Positions 26,888 to 35,587 of a stretch of DNA of 64,000 nucleotides are shown piece by piece. How positions within the stretch are numbered: position 1 is the stretch's first letter; every line of letters starts with the position of its first letter. The stretch is taken from the NCBI GenBank assembly GCA_031292515.1, contig JARLGZ010000279.1, positions 186,001 through 250,000 on the forward strand, given 5' to 3'. Source of the stretch: Puia sp. (lineage in GTDB: Bacteria > Bacteroidota > Bacteroidia > Chitinophagales > Chitinophagaceae). A model generated the notes under the pieces. The model was given only the letters and a program-made list of their open reading frames with translations, was not told the origin of the DNA and ran no database searches. Made by a program: the position numbers and the translations under genes.

Positions 26888-28324
26888 CTACATTTTTAGT
26901 CCAAGTCCCTTATAGAATTCCAGCACTTTCATCTTAAAAACATAGTCGAATTGCGAATAGAGCAGGTCGATCTGCGCTTTGTAAAAATTATTTTGATTGG
27001 TCAGCAGGTCGATAGTATTCAACATTCCCACGCTGTATCTTTTGTTGGCAAAGTCGAAGCTTTTTTGAGTAGCCGCCAACGTCTTTTTATTGGCTTCAAA
27101 CTTCTGCTGCGCGGTCACCGCATTGACGTATGCCTGGTAGATGTTCTGTTTTAAGGTCAGGTTGTCCTGGTCCCGCTGCAGCTCCGTATTACGCAGGTTC
27201 AGCTTCGACTTCTCATAACTGATGCGCAGGCTTCCGCCGTTAAAGATCGGTACGTTTACACTGAGACCGACAGCCTGGCCAAAATTCTGGTTGAGCTGCG
27301 AAAAATAGGGAATCTTTCTCAGGGAATAGCCATACGTCTCGCTCACGACCGGGTAGGGCGTGGGTCCTACCGTCACCTGGCCGATCGTATCTTTTCTAAG
27401 ATAGACGGAAGCCGGATTGACCTCCTGTCCCTGGCTCACATAGTTCGTTCCCAGGCTTCCCGACAGGGAGACCGAAGGATACAGCGCGCCCCGGTTTGCT
27501 GCAAGATATTTACGCGCCGACTGGAGCTGAAGCTGGTCGACTTTCTGCAGGGGCTGGTTGACAAGGGCAAGGGAATAAATGGCTTCCGGCTGGAGATTGG
27601 CCAGGTCTTCAATGGGTATCTTTTCAAGAGGGGGCGTATCCACCTCAAAGACGGTCGCTGCATCAAGACCCATATACGCTTTCAGGTTCAATACAGCCAG
27701 ATCGATCGAGGCCCTGGTGGTAATAAAACTGGAACTGTCCTGCGCCAGTTGCGACTCCAGCTCGGCCGCATTTAGCTCGGGCAGAGCACCGGCCATGACC
27801 TGCTTTTGCGTATTTTCAAGTTGGGAACGTGACAAGTGCAATTGCAATTCCGAGGCGCTGGTCTGCTGTATCGCCAGGAGGACCTGGAGATAGGCATTGG
27901 CCACGTTCAGGGAAATATCATTCCGAAGCTTATCGGTGCTCGCCAGGGAAGCCAGCCAGTCATACCGGCTGCCGTCTATAAAATTCCGCTTGCTGTACCA
28001 GTTGAAGATCGTAACAGCCGATGACAGGCTAAAGCTATTGGCGATATACGTTGTGGTGATAAGGCTGTAGTTGGAAGGATCCTGGCTACGGCCGGAGTTG
28101 ACGCCAAGTCCCCCGTTGAAAGCCAGGGTGGGATACTGGGACAGTATATTCTGACGCATGGTCAGGGCATAGATACGAGCCTGGACATCCGATTGCCTGA
28201 CTGAAATATTGTTATTGACGGCATATTCCACGCACCTTTTGAGATCCCACTTGTTTTGCGCGACGCCCGCGAACCCTGACAGGCAGATCGCCATCGCAGC
28301 CAACAACCGAATTTTGATTCTCAT
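26888..28324 (-). CDS. TolC-family outer-membrane efflux protein
   Basis: A 478-residue outer-membrane channel protein. It has a signal peptide (cleaved near GVAQ) and two repeated OEP halves. The first contains WDLKRCVEYAVNNNISVRQS and NVANAYLQVLLAIQQTSASE; the second contains NIYQAYVNAVTAQQKFEANK and FANKRYSVGMLNTIDLLTNQ. This duplicated layout with the conserved AYVNAVTAQ-type helix is diagnostic. It is the first gene of a unit with the adaptor, followed by gpsA. A TAAATTTG box sits too close to the ATG to be its promoter. Confidence 0.92.
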   Translation of the reverse strand: MRIKIRLLAAMAICLSGFAGVAQNKWDLKRCVEYAVNNNISVRQSDVQARIYALTMRQNILSQYPTLAFNGGLGVNSGRSQDPSNYSLITTTYIANSFSLSSAVTIFNWYSKRNFIDGSRYDWLASLASTDKLRNDISLNVANAYLQVLLAIQQTSASELQLHLSRSQLENTQKQVMAGALPELNAAELESQLAQDSSSFITTRASIDLAVLNLKAYMGLDAATVFEVDTPPLEKIPIEDLANLQPEAIYSLALVNQPLQKVDQLQLQSARKYLAANRGALYPSVSLSGSLGTNYVSQGQEVNPASVYLRKDTIGQVTVGPTPYPVVSETYGYSLRKIPYFSQLNQNFGQAVGLSVNVPIFNGGSLRISYEKSKLNLRNTELQRDQDNLTLKQNIYQAYVNAVTAQQKFEANKKTLAATQKSFDFANKRYSVGMLNTIDLLTNQNNFYKAQIDLLYSQFDYVFKMKVLEFYKGLGLKM

Positions 28325-28666
28325 GTGACAAATTTATTAGCCCATATCCCTGCTGCCGCCTATCCGTTGAGGGAACTTTTTTTGAACGATCCCGCCGCGA
28401 ACCACCGGATAAACAGACCGAATTAGAATTTTTTAAAATATTTCGGCTAAAATACTCAATCCGTCCACATCGGCAAGGAGTAAAAACACTTAAAATTATA
28501 GTGAAATCACCTTATAGGCATTTTTTAACAGCCCCCGCCTAAAACAAGCTATTGGATGGCCGGTTTGCGGTTTCAGGCCGGGCTTTGTAGCTTGCTTCGT
28601 AAATTCGCTCTTTCACCCGGGCTTACATTCCGTACAAGCCAGCATTCCTAGCCATTAAAATCCGGT
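28325..28666. other. 342-bp intergenic region, divergent promoters
   Basis: No open frame with coding character, RNA gene or repeat was found here. The stretch is AT-rich in its left half and GC-rich near 28550-28620. It must hold the divergent promoters of the TolC-like gene and the TonB-dependent receptor gene, but neither shows a full TTTG-N19-TAnnTTTG match. The nearest is TAAATTCG near 28601. Confidence 0.3.
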
Positions 28667-30751
28667 ATGATAAAATTTATACTCTCTGGGGCAGCCTTCC
28701 TGTATCTTCCACTGGCAGATTTTGCCCAGGCCGACAGCACGACCAGCCCCTCCATCGGCTTATCGCCCTCCAGGCCCCTGCAGGAAGTCATCGTGAAAGC
28801 CTATGAACAGAACCGCAGGATTTCGGAAGTAGGCGCCCCGGTGGCCGTGGTGGGACAGCAGCAGTTGAACCGCTTCTCCAATACCAGCATCCTTCCCGCC
28901 CTCAACACCGTGCCGGGTGTACGCATGGAGGAGAGATCTCCGGGCAGTTACCGGCTGAACATCCGCGGAAGCTCCCTTCGCTCTCCTTTTGGGGTGAGAG
29001 ACATAAAGATCTACTGGAATGAGATCCCCCTGACCGATCCGGGCGGTAATACGTATCTCAACGAACTGGGATATTACAATTTTCAGTCTCTTGAAGTCAT
29101 CAAAGGCGCCGCGGGAAGCCTCTACGGCGCGGGCATCGGGGGAGCCGTATTGATCAACAGCATGCCCTCCCCCTGGCAAAAAGGCCTCAATGCGGACTAC
29201 CAGTACGGGAGCTATAATCTTAACAGCTTCAATGCCAATTGGAGAACGGGAGACGGCGACCATCGCAATAGCTTCAGCTATTCCCACCAGAACGGCGACG
29301 GCTACCGGCAGCAGACACAAATGCGTCGCGATATCGGCAGTTGGGAGACCTTGCTAAAAAACAGCGAAAAGCAAACGATCCACGCCTATGTCCTGTACAG
29401 CGACCTTTATTACCAGACACCCGGCGCCCTGACACAGGCGGAATACAATAAAGATCCGCGGATGGCCAGACCCCCTGTAGGCACCCAACCCGGCGCCATA
29501 CAGGCACGGGCCGCCGTCTACCAGAAGAACTTCACCGCAGGCTTCAGCCAGGACTATCACTTCGATGAGCATTGGCAGAACACGACGGCCGTATATGGAG
29601 CCTACACCGATTTTGTCAATCCCGGTATCCGCGTTTACGAAATCAGGCAGGAACCGCATTTTGGAGGCCGGACGGTATTCGAATACAGGAAGCGGCTGGG
29701 TGCAGACAGCCTTCAGATCAATTTCGGCGCCGAAGGACAGAAGGGCTTTTTTGAGACCCGTGACTATGCCAATAAATTGGGGTACCTCGACACCCTGCAA
29801 ACGGACGACCGTATCAATAACTGGACCTATATGGCCTTCGCCCAGGCGGATCTGCAATTCCGCGGCGGATGGACGTTGACGGCCGGAGCCAGCTTTAATA
29901 AATCTTCGTATGGGCTGACACGGATATCCGTGCGGCCTTCGACCACCCATGATGTGAACTTCGAGAACAAAATAGCCCCCCGCATCGCGTTGTTGAAGAA
30001 GATCGCGCCCGGTATTTCTGTGTATGCCACCACCTCCAGGGGATTCTCAACCCCTACCGTAGCCGAGGTGGAAAAGTCGAACGGTATCATCGGACCACCC
30101 CTTCAGCCGGAAGACGGTATCGACTATGAGATAGGCTCACGCGGCAGCCTGTTTCAAAACCGGCTGTTTTACGATATCAACGCCTTTTTCTTTCATATCA
30201 GGAACGCCATCGTACAAAGGATAGATACCAATGGCGTGAGTTACTCCGTCAACGCAGGAGGAACAGACCAGCATGGGCTGGAGACATTCGTCTCATACAG
30301 GGTCGCCGATCGGCCGGCAGGCTTCTTCCGGACCGTGAAAATATGGATCAGCCATACCTGGCATGACTTCCATTACACCAACTTCGTCCAGGACACTTCC
30401 AATTTCTCCCATCACCGCCTACCCAGCGTTCCACCGCAAACCGTCGTGATGGGTCTCGACCTCTCATTGGGAATCGGCCTGTACGCCAATGCCACCTACA
30501 CCTATGCGGACCGGATCGCCCTGAACGATGCGAACTCGGCTTATGCAGGGCCCTACAACCTGCTGGGCAGCCGGATCGGCTACCGGGATGTGCTGGGTAA
30601 GAAATGCAGGTTCGACCTCTTCATCGGCGCCGACAATCTCTTCAATACGCGGTATAGTCTCGGCAATGATATCAATGCGGCGGCCGGGCGGTATTACAAT
30701 GCAGCGCCCGGTGTGAATTATTTCGCGGGAATATCCCTGCGATGGCCCTGA
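28667..30751 (+). CDS. TonB-dependent outer-membrane receptor
   Basis: A 694-residue ligand-gated outer-membrane receptor. A signal peptide comes first (about 1-20, ending DFAQA). A TonB-box-like LQEVIVKAYEQ lies at about 38-48 and a plug domain at about 55-160 (LPALNTVPGVRMEERSPGSY, RLNIRGSSLRSPFGVRD, GAAGSLYGAGIGGAV). A 22-stranded barrel fills the rest and ends LRWP. It lacks the N-terminal carboxypeptidase-regulatory-like domain of SusC proteins and resembles siderophore/FecA receptors. No riboswitch or partner transport gene is adjacent, so the ligand is unknown; an iron complex is the best guess. Confidence 0.85.
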   Translation: MIKFILSGAAFLYLPLADFAQADSTTSPSIGLSPSRPLQEVIVKAYEQNRRISEVGAPVAVVGQQQLNRFSNTSILPALNTVPGVRMEERSPGSYRLNIRGSSLRSPFGVRDIKIYWNEIPLTDPGGNTYLNELGYYNFQSLEVIKGAAGSLYGAGIGGAVLINSMPSPWQKGLNADYQYGSYNLNSFNANWRTGDGDHRNSFSYSHQNGDGYRQQTQMRRDIGSWETLLKNSEKQTIHAYVLYSDLYYQTPGALTQAEYNKDPRMARPPVGTQPGAIQARAAVYQKNFTAGFSQDYHFDEHWQNTTAVYGAYTDFVNPGIRVYEIRQEPHFGGRTVFEYRKRLGADSLQINFGAEGQKGFFETRDYANKLGYLDTLQTDDRINNWTYMAFAQADLQFRGGWTLTAGASFNKSSYGLTRISVRPSTTHDVNFENKIAPRIALLKKIAPGISVYATTSRGFSTPTVAEVEKSNGIIGPPLQPEDGIDYEIGSRGSLFQNRLFYDINAFFFHIRNAIVQRIDTNGVSYSVNAGGTDQHGLETFVSYRVADRPAGFFRTVKIWISHTWHDFHYTNFVQDTSNFSHHRLPSVPPQTVVMGLDLSLGIGLYANATYTYADRIALNDANSAYAGPYNLLGSRIGYRDVLGKKCRFDLFIGADNLFNTRYSLGNDINAAAGRYYNAAPGVNYFAGISLRWP

Positions 30752-30809
30752 ACTGTCCACAGACTGAAGACTCCACCCTTCCTTTTTAGAGACAACTTGC
30801 TTTTAACAT

Positions 30810-31730
30810 TTAATAGACTACCACCAGCTTGGGGTGTTTCGTCGCATCGGAATATCTGCTGGAGCAATAGATCCTGGCATTATAGTACTGCTCATTTTGA
30901 AGTTGCATCATAAATCCATAATTACCGGTAGTCATCATCTTATTTACCAGTGCTGTGACATCCAGGTCAACGATATCCAGGACCGTCGTCACATTCGTTT
31001 GAGGGATCAGGATCTGGTTTTCGGGGTCTGCGGCCGGAAGGGTGGACCATGTCATATTGCCGGGATCCCAGCTCGAATTGATCCGGGAAATATAGAATGC
31101 ATTCGTCGAGCCATAATTAGGATTGACAAAATTGGCTGTATAGGGCGTCGGGTTGGAATAAAGAGTCAGCTTGGCTGATAGGATGGTAGTGCCGGCCGGT
31201 ATTCCCGATAGATCGAACTTGACATAAGACCTGACATCCACCGGGTCACCGTTGATGGTCCACGCCTCCGCACCGACTTCGAGATGGCTGGCGGTATAAT
31301 CGGCATGGGAATTCCCGATGTACATAAAATCATACGCGTTATTGTTGGGCTGCAAAGTCAACGTGTCGAAGCCGCTAACCGTCACATGCAGGGTATCCAC
31401 TCCGGTGAGACCGAAAGTGTCAATGGCCATTAGTTGGAATACGTAGCTCCCACGCACCAATCCTTTTATCTCTGTCGAAAGGGATCCCTCATTTTCAATG
31501 ACCGGCACATTGGGTCCGGAAACCTCGCTCCATAAATAGGCTGTCACCGGGCTTTTCGCATCCGTTACAACACCCGTAACGGACACGCTGTCAACAGGCA
31601 TTTCAATAGACTGAGAGGCACCGGCATCCACTACAGGAGGCTTTTGATTGGGGGTGATATAGTTGGTCGTTTTTTTACAGGCCGCGAAAAGACAAGCAGC
31701 AATAAGAAGATAAGGCACAAAAAATTTCAT
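30810..31730 (-). CDS. PKD-like / DNRLRE-domain lipoprotein
   Basis: A 306-residue lipoprotein with signal MKFFVPYLLIAACLFAAC and lipid Cys18. A PKD/REJ-like beta-sandwich (VVDAGASQSIEMPVDSVSVT, YLWSEVSGP, then GLVRGSYVFQLMAIDTFGLT) spans about 33-118. A C-terminal DNRLRE-type domain (about 125-306) follows, with SYVKFDLSGIPAGTTILSAK, LTLYSN, WDPGNMTWSTLP and DLDVTALVNKMM. DNRLRE modules are found in extracellular carbohydrate-active proteins. No catalytic module is present. It is likely surface exposed, and its binding partner is unknown. It is convergent with the TonB-dependent receptor gene. Confidence 0.75.
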   Translation of the reverse strand: MKFFVPYLLIAACLFAACKKTTNYITPNQKPPVVDAGASQSIEMPVDSVSVTGVVTDAKSPVTAYLWSEVSGPNVPVIENEGSLSTEIKGLVRGSYVFQLMAIDTFGLTGVDTLHVTVSGFDTLTLQPNNNAYDFMYIGNSHADYTASHLEVGAEAWTINGDPVDVRSYVKFDLSGIPAGTTILSAKLTLYSNPTPYTANFVNPNYGSTNAFYISRINSSWDPGNMTWSTLPAADPENQILIPQTNVTTVLDIVDLDVTALVNKMMTTGNYGFMMQLQNEQYYNARIYCSSRYSDATKHPKLVVVY

Positions 31731-31837
31731 GATCGGGCGGGTTTAGTTTGATAGAGAGCGTTAGCAAAATACAATATTCTTTATGAAATAAAAAAAAAGC
31801 ACTTATATTTTATATAAGAGTTAATTTCGCCCTGATT

Positions 31838-32053
31838 TTGGTTCCGCCGTCCGGCGGATTAAAAGGGAAGTCCGGTGAAACTCCGGCGCTATCCCCGTAG
31901 CTGTAATCTCTTAGGTGAACATTCACGACTGTTCGATCTGCATACCACTGTCCAAACAACGATGGGAAGGTAACGAACAGAGGAGCGAGCCAGAAGACCT
32001 GCCAGGATCCATTCGGTCATTCGCGGATTTCGGGTGAAAAACGCGAAATGTAA
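31838..32053 (+). promoter_or_regulatory. Cobalamin riboswitch 1 (controls cobQ unit)
   Basis: The core AAAAGGGAAGTCCGGTGAAA (31861-31880), the CCGGCGCTATCCCCGTAGCTGTAA block to about 31905 and the B12 box AGCCAGAAGACCTGCC (31988-32003) define it. Downstream, a hairpin TTCGCG/CGCGAA (32020-32025, 32042-32047) exposes CGGG at 32031-32034, complementary to CCCG in the L5 loop (CCCCG, 31893-31897). This is the expected L5-L13 kissing pair. High adenosylcobalamin should lower expression of the downstream genes. The cobQ ATG is 40 bp past the L13 stem. Confidence 0.95.
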
Positions 32054-32087
32054 AAAAGCAGCTATTCATCACTTCTGTAAGTTATTC

Positions 32088-33581
32088 ATGAACAGAAAGT
32101 CACAGGCTCCAAAAAAAGGTCTCAGACCCATCATGTTCGTGGGCACGGGTTCCGACGTAGGGAAGAGTGTTATTACGACCGGGTTCTGCAGAATATTCAA
32201 ACAGGACGGCTATCATCCCGCACCGTTTAAGGCCCAGAATATGTCCCTGAACAGCTATGCCACCCCCGAAGGCCTGGAGATCGGACGCGCCCAGGCGGTT
32301 CAGGCGGAAGCCGCCGGTATCCCCTGCCACACAGACATGAACCCCGTCCTGCTCAAACCTACGACCGACAAGAGCGCACAAGTTGTGCTGCATGGAGAGC
32401 CCGCAGGCAATTTTTCCGCTTTCCAATATTTTGGATCGGGCAACCGGGATCTGCTATTCACCGAAGTAAAAAAAGCCTATCACCGCCTGGCAACGCGCTA
32501 TTCTCCGATCGTGATGGAGGGAGCAGGAAGCATCACCGAAATGAATTTAAAAGACCGTGACATCACCAATTTACGCATGGCCCTTGAAGCCGGCGCCGCC
32601 ACCTACCTGGTGGCCGACATCGACAGGGGTGGGATATTCGGAAGCCTTTATGGAACGATGTGCCTGCTAACCCAAGAAGAAAAAAATCTCATAAAAGGGA
32701 TCATCATCAATAAATTCAGGGGCGATCCCGGGCTATTCGCAGAAGGGAGAAAAATACTTGAAGACCTTTGCAGAGTGCCCGTCACAGGCATCCTCCCTTA
32801 TTTCCGGGATATCTTTATTCAAGAAGAAGATTCGATAACCGCCGGACATAGAAGGAATGGGCCGGCCAGTGGAAAAGTGAATATCGCAGTTGTGCTGGTG
32901 AAAAGGTTGTCGAATTTTACCGATTTTGACTGCCTCCGGCGGGATCCCAGGGTGAACCTGTTCTATGCCTCCGAGGCCGGCGCTATCCGTCAGGCGGATA
33001 TCATCATCCTGCCGGGCAGCAAAAACACGCTGGAAGACCTGGTCGCGCTGCAACACAACGGCATGGCCGAAGCCATCCGCAATGCGCATCAGAATAACAA
33101 AACGGTAATCGGAATCTGCGGTGGATACCAGATGATGGGCGAGCGGCTCGAAGATCCCCTGCACGTCGAAACGACCATAAACTCCATGAACGGTCTTGGG
33201 CTGCTTCCTGTTAAAACGATCATGGAAACCCAAAAAACGACGCGGCAACGCCTGTTCAGGTTCAGAAATTATAAGGCCATTTGCAATGGCTATGAGATCC
33301 ACATGGGGGCTACCCACCCGACGCGGGAAGAAAGGCCCCTCAACCATTTTCAGGACGGCGGGACCGACGGGTACCTGCTGCATGATAAATGCTGGGGCAC
33401 CTATCTGCACGGGATTTTAGACAATCCCGCCGTCGTCAACGAACTCCTTGCCCCCTATTCGGGCTTACCCGAAGAAGTGTTTGACTACCGGGAATACAAG
33501 GATGAAAACTATGATAAGCTGGCTGCGCTGATACGCAGCCATGTCGATATCGAAGGAATTTACAAAACCCTTCAATCCTGA
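32088..33581 (+). CDS. cobQ: Adenosylcobyric acid synthase
   Basis: A glutamine-dependent ATP-driven amidase that adds four amides (b, d, e, g side chains) to adenosylcobyrinic a,c-diamide. From the ATG at 32088 it has 497 residues. The N-terminal dethiobiotin-synthetase-like P-loop domain has IMFVGTGSDVGKSVITTGFC, FKAQNMSLNS, EIGRAQAVQAEAAGI, VMEGAGSI and DIDRGGIFGSLYGT. The C-terminal glutaminase-like domain has IGICGGYQMMGERLEDP (nucleophile Cys) and the His of GTYLHGIL. A GTG at 32034 would fall inside the riboswitch L13 loop, so it is not the start. It heads the first B12 unit. Confidence 0.97.
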   Translation: MNRKSQAPKKGLRPIMFVGTGSDVGKSVITTGFCRIFKQDGYHPAPFKAQNMSLNSYATPEGLEIGRAQAVQAEAAGIPCHTDMNPVLLKPTTDKSAQVVLHGEPAGNFSAFQYFGSGNRDLLFTEVKKAYHRLATRYSPIVMEGAGSITEMNLKDRDITNLRMALEAGAATYLVADIDRGGIFGSLYGTMCLLTQEEKNLIKGIIINKFRGDPGLFAEGRKILEDLCRVPVTGILPYFRDIFIQEEDSITAGHRRNGPASGKVNIAVVLVKRLSNFTDFDCLRRDPRVNLFYASEAGAIRQADIIILPGSKNTLEDLVALQHNGMAEAIRNAHQNNKTVIGICGGYQMMGERLEDPLHVETTINSMNGLGLLPVKTIMETQKTTRQRLFRFRNYKAICNGYEIHMGATHPTREERPLNHFQDGGTDGYLLHDKCWGTYLHGILDNPAVVNELLAPYSGLPEEVFDYREYKDENYDKLAALIRSHVDIEGIYKTLQS

Positions 33582-33583
33582 TT

Positions 33584-34603
33584 ATGCTGTATGGACACGG
33601 AGATAACGGGTATCAGTACCGGCACGAGATTATTGCCGACTTCAGTACCAATGTGTGGCATGGGGGAGATCCGCCTGGTCTCAAAGAGCATCTGTTCCGG
33701 CATTGGAAACAAATAAACAAATATCCGGAGGTCGTGGCCGAAAGCCTGACAAAAAAAGCAGCCGCTCATCATGCGCTGGAACCTGAAAACATCCTGATTA
33801 CCAATGGCGCCACAGAAAGCATCTACCTGGCGGCACAGGCCTATAGACACAAAACCTCGGGAATCATCATTCCCTCTTTTGCCGAATACGAAGATGCCTG
33901 CTCGATGCACGGACACCTTATTCATTTCCTCGACCATGTACCGGTTGCGGAAGAACTCCTGCAAAAACTGGATCTTTTATGGATCGGCAATCCCAATAAT
34001 CCGACCGGCGAAACCTACGAAGGATTGCAAACACTGATCGGCAATCATTCCGGGATCACTTTTGTCGTAGACGAGGCATTTATTGACTTTGCCTTCCCCC
34101 CCACGTCTGTCATCTCATGGGTTACTCGGCTGCCGAACCTTATCGTACTTCGTTCGCTGACGAAGACCTTTTCGATCCCGGGATTACGTTTGGGATATGC
34201 GGTCGCCTGCAAGGACCTGATAAAAAAATTACGGGCCCTTAAATTACCCTGGTCGGTGAATGCACTCGCACTGGAAGCAGGCAATTTCATCTTCGATCGC
34301 TATTCCGTGATCCAACCGCCGTTGAAAAGATTACTACAGGACAAAGAAGACTTTGTCCGCCAATTGCAACAGACAACGATTAAGACCCGTCCCGGCCATA
34401 CTCATTTTTTCCTTTGTGAAACGCCCCATGGTTCAGCAGCGGAATTGCAGCAATATCTGTTGGATGCATCCCGGATCCTGATCCGGGATGCATCCAATTT
34501 CCGGGGTCTTGGCGAAAACCATTTTAGGCTAGCTACCCGGTCTCCTGTTCACAATCAATTACTGGTAAACGCTTTGAAACAATGGCAACATCAATATACC
34601 TGA
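33584..34603 (+). CDS. cobD: L-threonine-O-3-phosphate decarboxylase (CobD-like aminotransferase fold)
   Basis: A 339-residue class I/II PLP enzyme that would supply (R)-1-amino-2-propanol phosphate to CbiB. It starts MLYGHGDNGYQY and shows DFSTNVWHG, ITNGATESIYLAAQAY, WIGNPNNPTGETYEGL, VVDEAFIDFAFP and LRSLTKTFSIPGLRLGYA with the PLP lysine at 194. This is the histidinol-phosphate-aminotransferase fold. The function is called from its place between cobQ and cbiB. The start is 2 bp after the cobQ stop and its 3' end overlaps cbiB by 22 bp. A perfect 18-bp inverted repeat lies in its coding sequence at 34460-34497. Confidence 0.85.
   Translation: MLYGHGDNGYQYRHEIIADFSTNVWHGGDPPGLKEHLFRHWKQINKYPEVVAESLTKKAAAHHALEPENILITNGATESIYLAAQAYRHKTSGIIIPSFAEYEDACSMHGHLIHFLDHVPVAEELLQKLDLLWIGNPNNPTGETYEGLQTLIGNHSGITFVVDEAFIDFAFPPTSVISWVTRLPNLIVLRSLTKTFSIPGLRLGYAVACKDLIKKLRALKLPWSVNALALEAGNFIFDRYSVIQPPLKRLLQDKEDFVRQLQQTTIKTRPGHTHFFLCETPHGSAAELQQYLLDASRILIRDASNFRGLGENHFRLATRSPVHNQLLVNALKQWQHQYT
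34460..34497. repeat. Perfect 18-bp inverted repeat inside cobD
   Basis: TTGGATGCATCCCGGATC (34460-34477) is followed after 2 bases (CT) by its exact reverse complement (34480-34497). It lies wholly in coding sequence, encoding LLDASRILIRDASNF, where a 38-nt palindrome is unlikely to arise by chance. The mRNA could form a very stable hairpin about 85 bases before the cbiB start. Confidence 0.95.
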
Positions 34604-35565
34604 TCATCCCCCTGGTCGCAGGATACCTGCTGGATCTCCTGGTGGGAGACCCTCCTCGCTGGCCCCATCCCGTGAAAGGGTTCGGGCTGCTGATCGAAAT
34701 GAGCGAGAAATGGCTCAATAGACCCCCTTGTCCCTTTTTGCAAGGAATGGCTATGACCGGGGTGTTATGCACCGGTGTATTTGCAGGGTGTTATTCATTG
34801 TCCGCCGTTCTCTGGACATCCGGCAAAGCCGGCTACCTGCTGCTGAGCAGTATCGGAGTATTCTATGGCTTGGCCAACCGGTCGCTTGTCAAGGAAGGAA
34901 AAGCCGTTTTTGAGGCCTTGCAAAAAAAAGGAACCGAAGCAGGTCGCCTGCAGCTTTCGCGTATCGTGGGACGGGATACGGCTCCTCTTGGGCCTCCGCA
35001 GATCCGGATTGCCGTATTCGAGACCCTGTCGGAAAACCTGAGTGACGGCGTGATCGCCCCTCTCTTCTATTACGCCCTGGCAGGATTGCCCGGAATGTGG
35101 ACCTATAAAATGATCAACACGCTGGATTCTATGACCGGCTATCGGAATGACAGGTATGAAATGTTTGGAAAATTTCCGGCCCGCCTCGATGATCTCGCGA
35201 ATTTTATACCCTCCCGGTTGACGGCCCTGCTCATGGTGATGGTTACGCTTAGCCGCCGCGGAGCCCGTTTTATAGTTCGCTATGGACAATGTCATAAAAG
35301 CCCGAATGCCGGTTATCCCGAAGCAGCGCTCGCAGGCATCCTGGACCTCCGCTTTGGTGGAACAAATGTTTATCAGGGTATCGCAGTCGAAAAACCCTTT
35401 ATCGGAGAAAATAGCCGTGAAATACAACCGGAAGAAATAGACTGCGTCTGTCGGATCAATCACCGCACCTGTCTACTGATGGTCCTCTTGATTACCCTGC
35501 TGTTTCTCGGTCTCGGGTGGATAAACGGGAAGGGAGGTTTGTCTGCAACGGGATATCCCCTGTAA
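34582..35565 (+). CDS. cbiB: Adenosylcobinamide-phosphate synthase
   Basis: An integral membrane enzyme joining aminopropanol (phosphate) to adenosylcobyric acid. It has 327 residues and about five hydrophobic segments. Signature stretches are GYLLDLLVGDPPRWPHPVKG near the start, ESLSENLSDGVIAPLFYYA-like ETLSENLSDGVIAPLFYYAL, MINTLDSMTGYRNDRYEMFG and the ending region GILDLRFGGTNVYQG. The ATG overlaps the cobD 3' end, so translation is coupled. Its place after cobD is standard for the aminopropanol-attachment step. Confidence 0.95.
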   Translation: MATSIYLIIPLVAGYLLDLLVGDPPRWPHPVKGFGLLIEMSEKWLNRPPCPFLQGMAMTGVLCTGVFAGCYSLSAVLWTSGKAGYLLLSSIGVFYGLANRSLVKEGKAVFEALQKKGTEAGRLQLSRIVGRDTAPLGPPQIRIAVFETLSENLSDGVIAPLFYYALAGLPGMWTYKMINTLDSMTGYRNDRYEMFGKFPARLDDLANFIPSRLTALLMVMVTLSRRGARFIVRYGQCHKSPNAGYPEAALAGILDLRFGGTNVYQGIAVEKPFIGENSREIQPEEIDCVCRINHRTCLLMVLLITLLFLGLGWINGKGGLSATGYPL

Positions 35566-35587
35566 ATGCCAAAAAACAAGCGAAACG

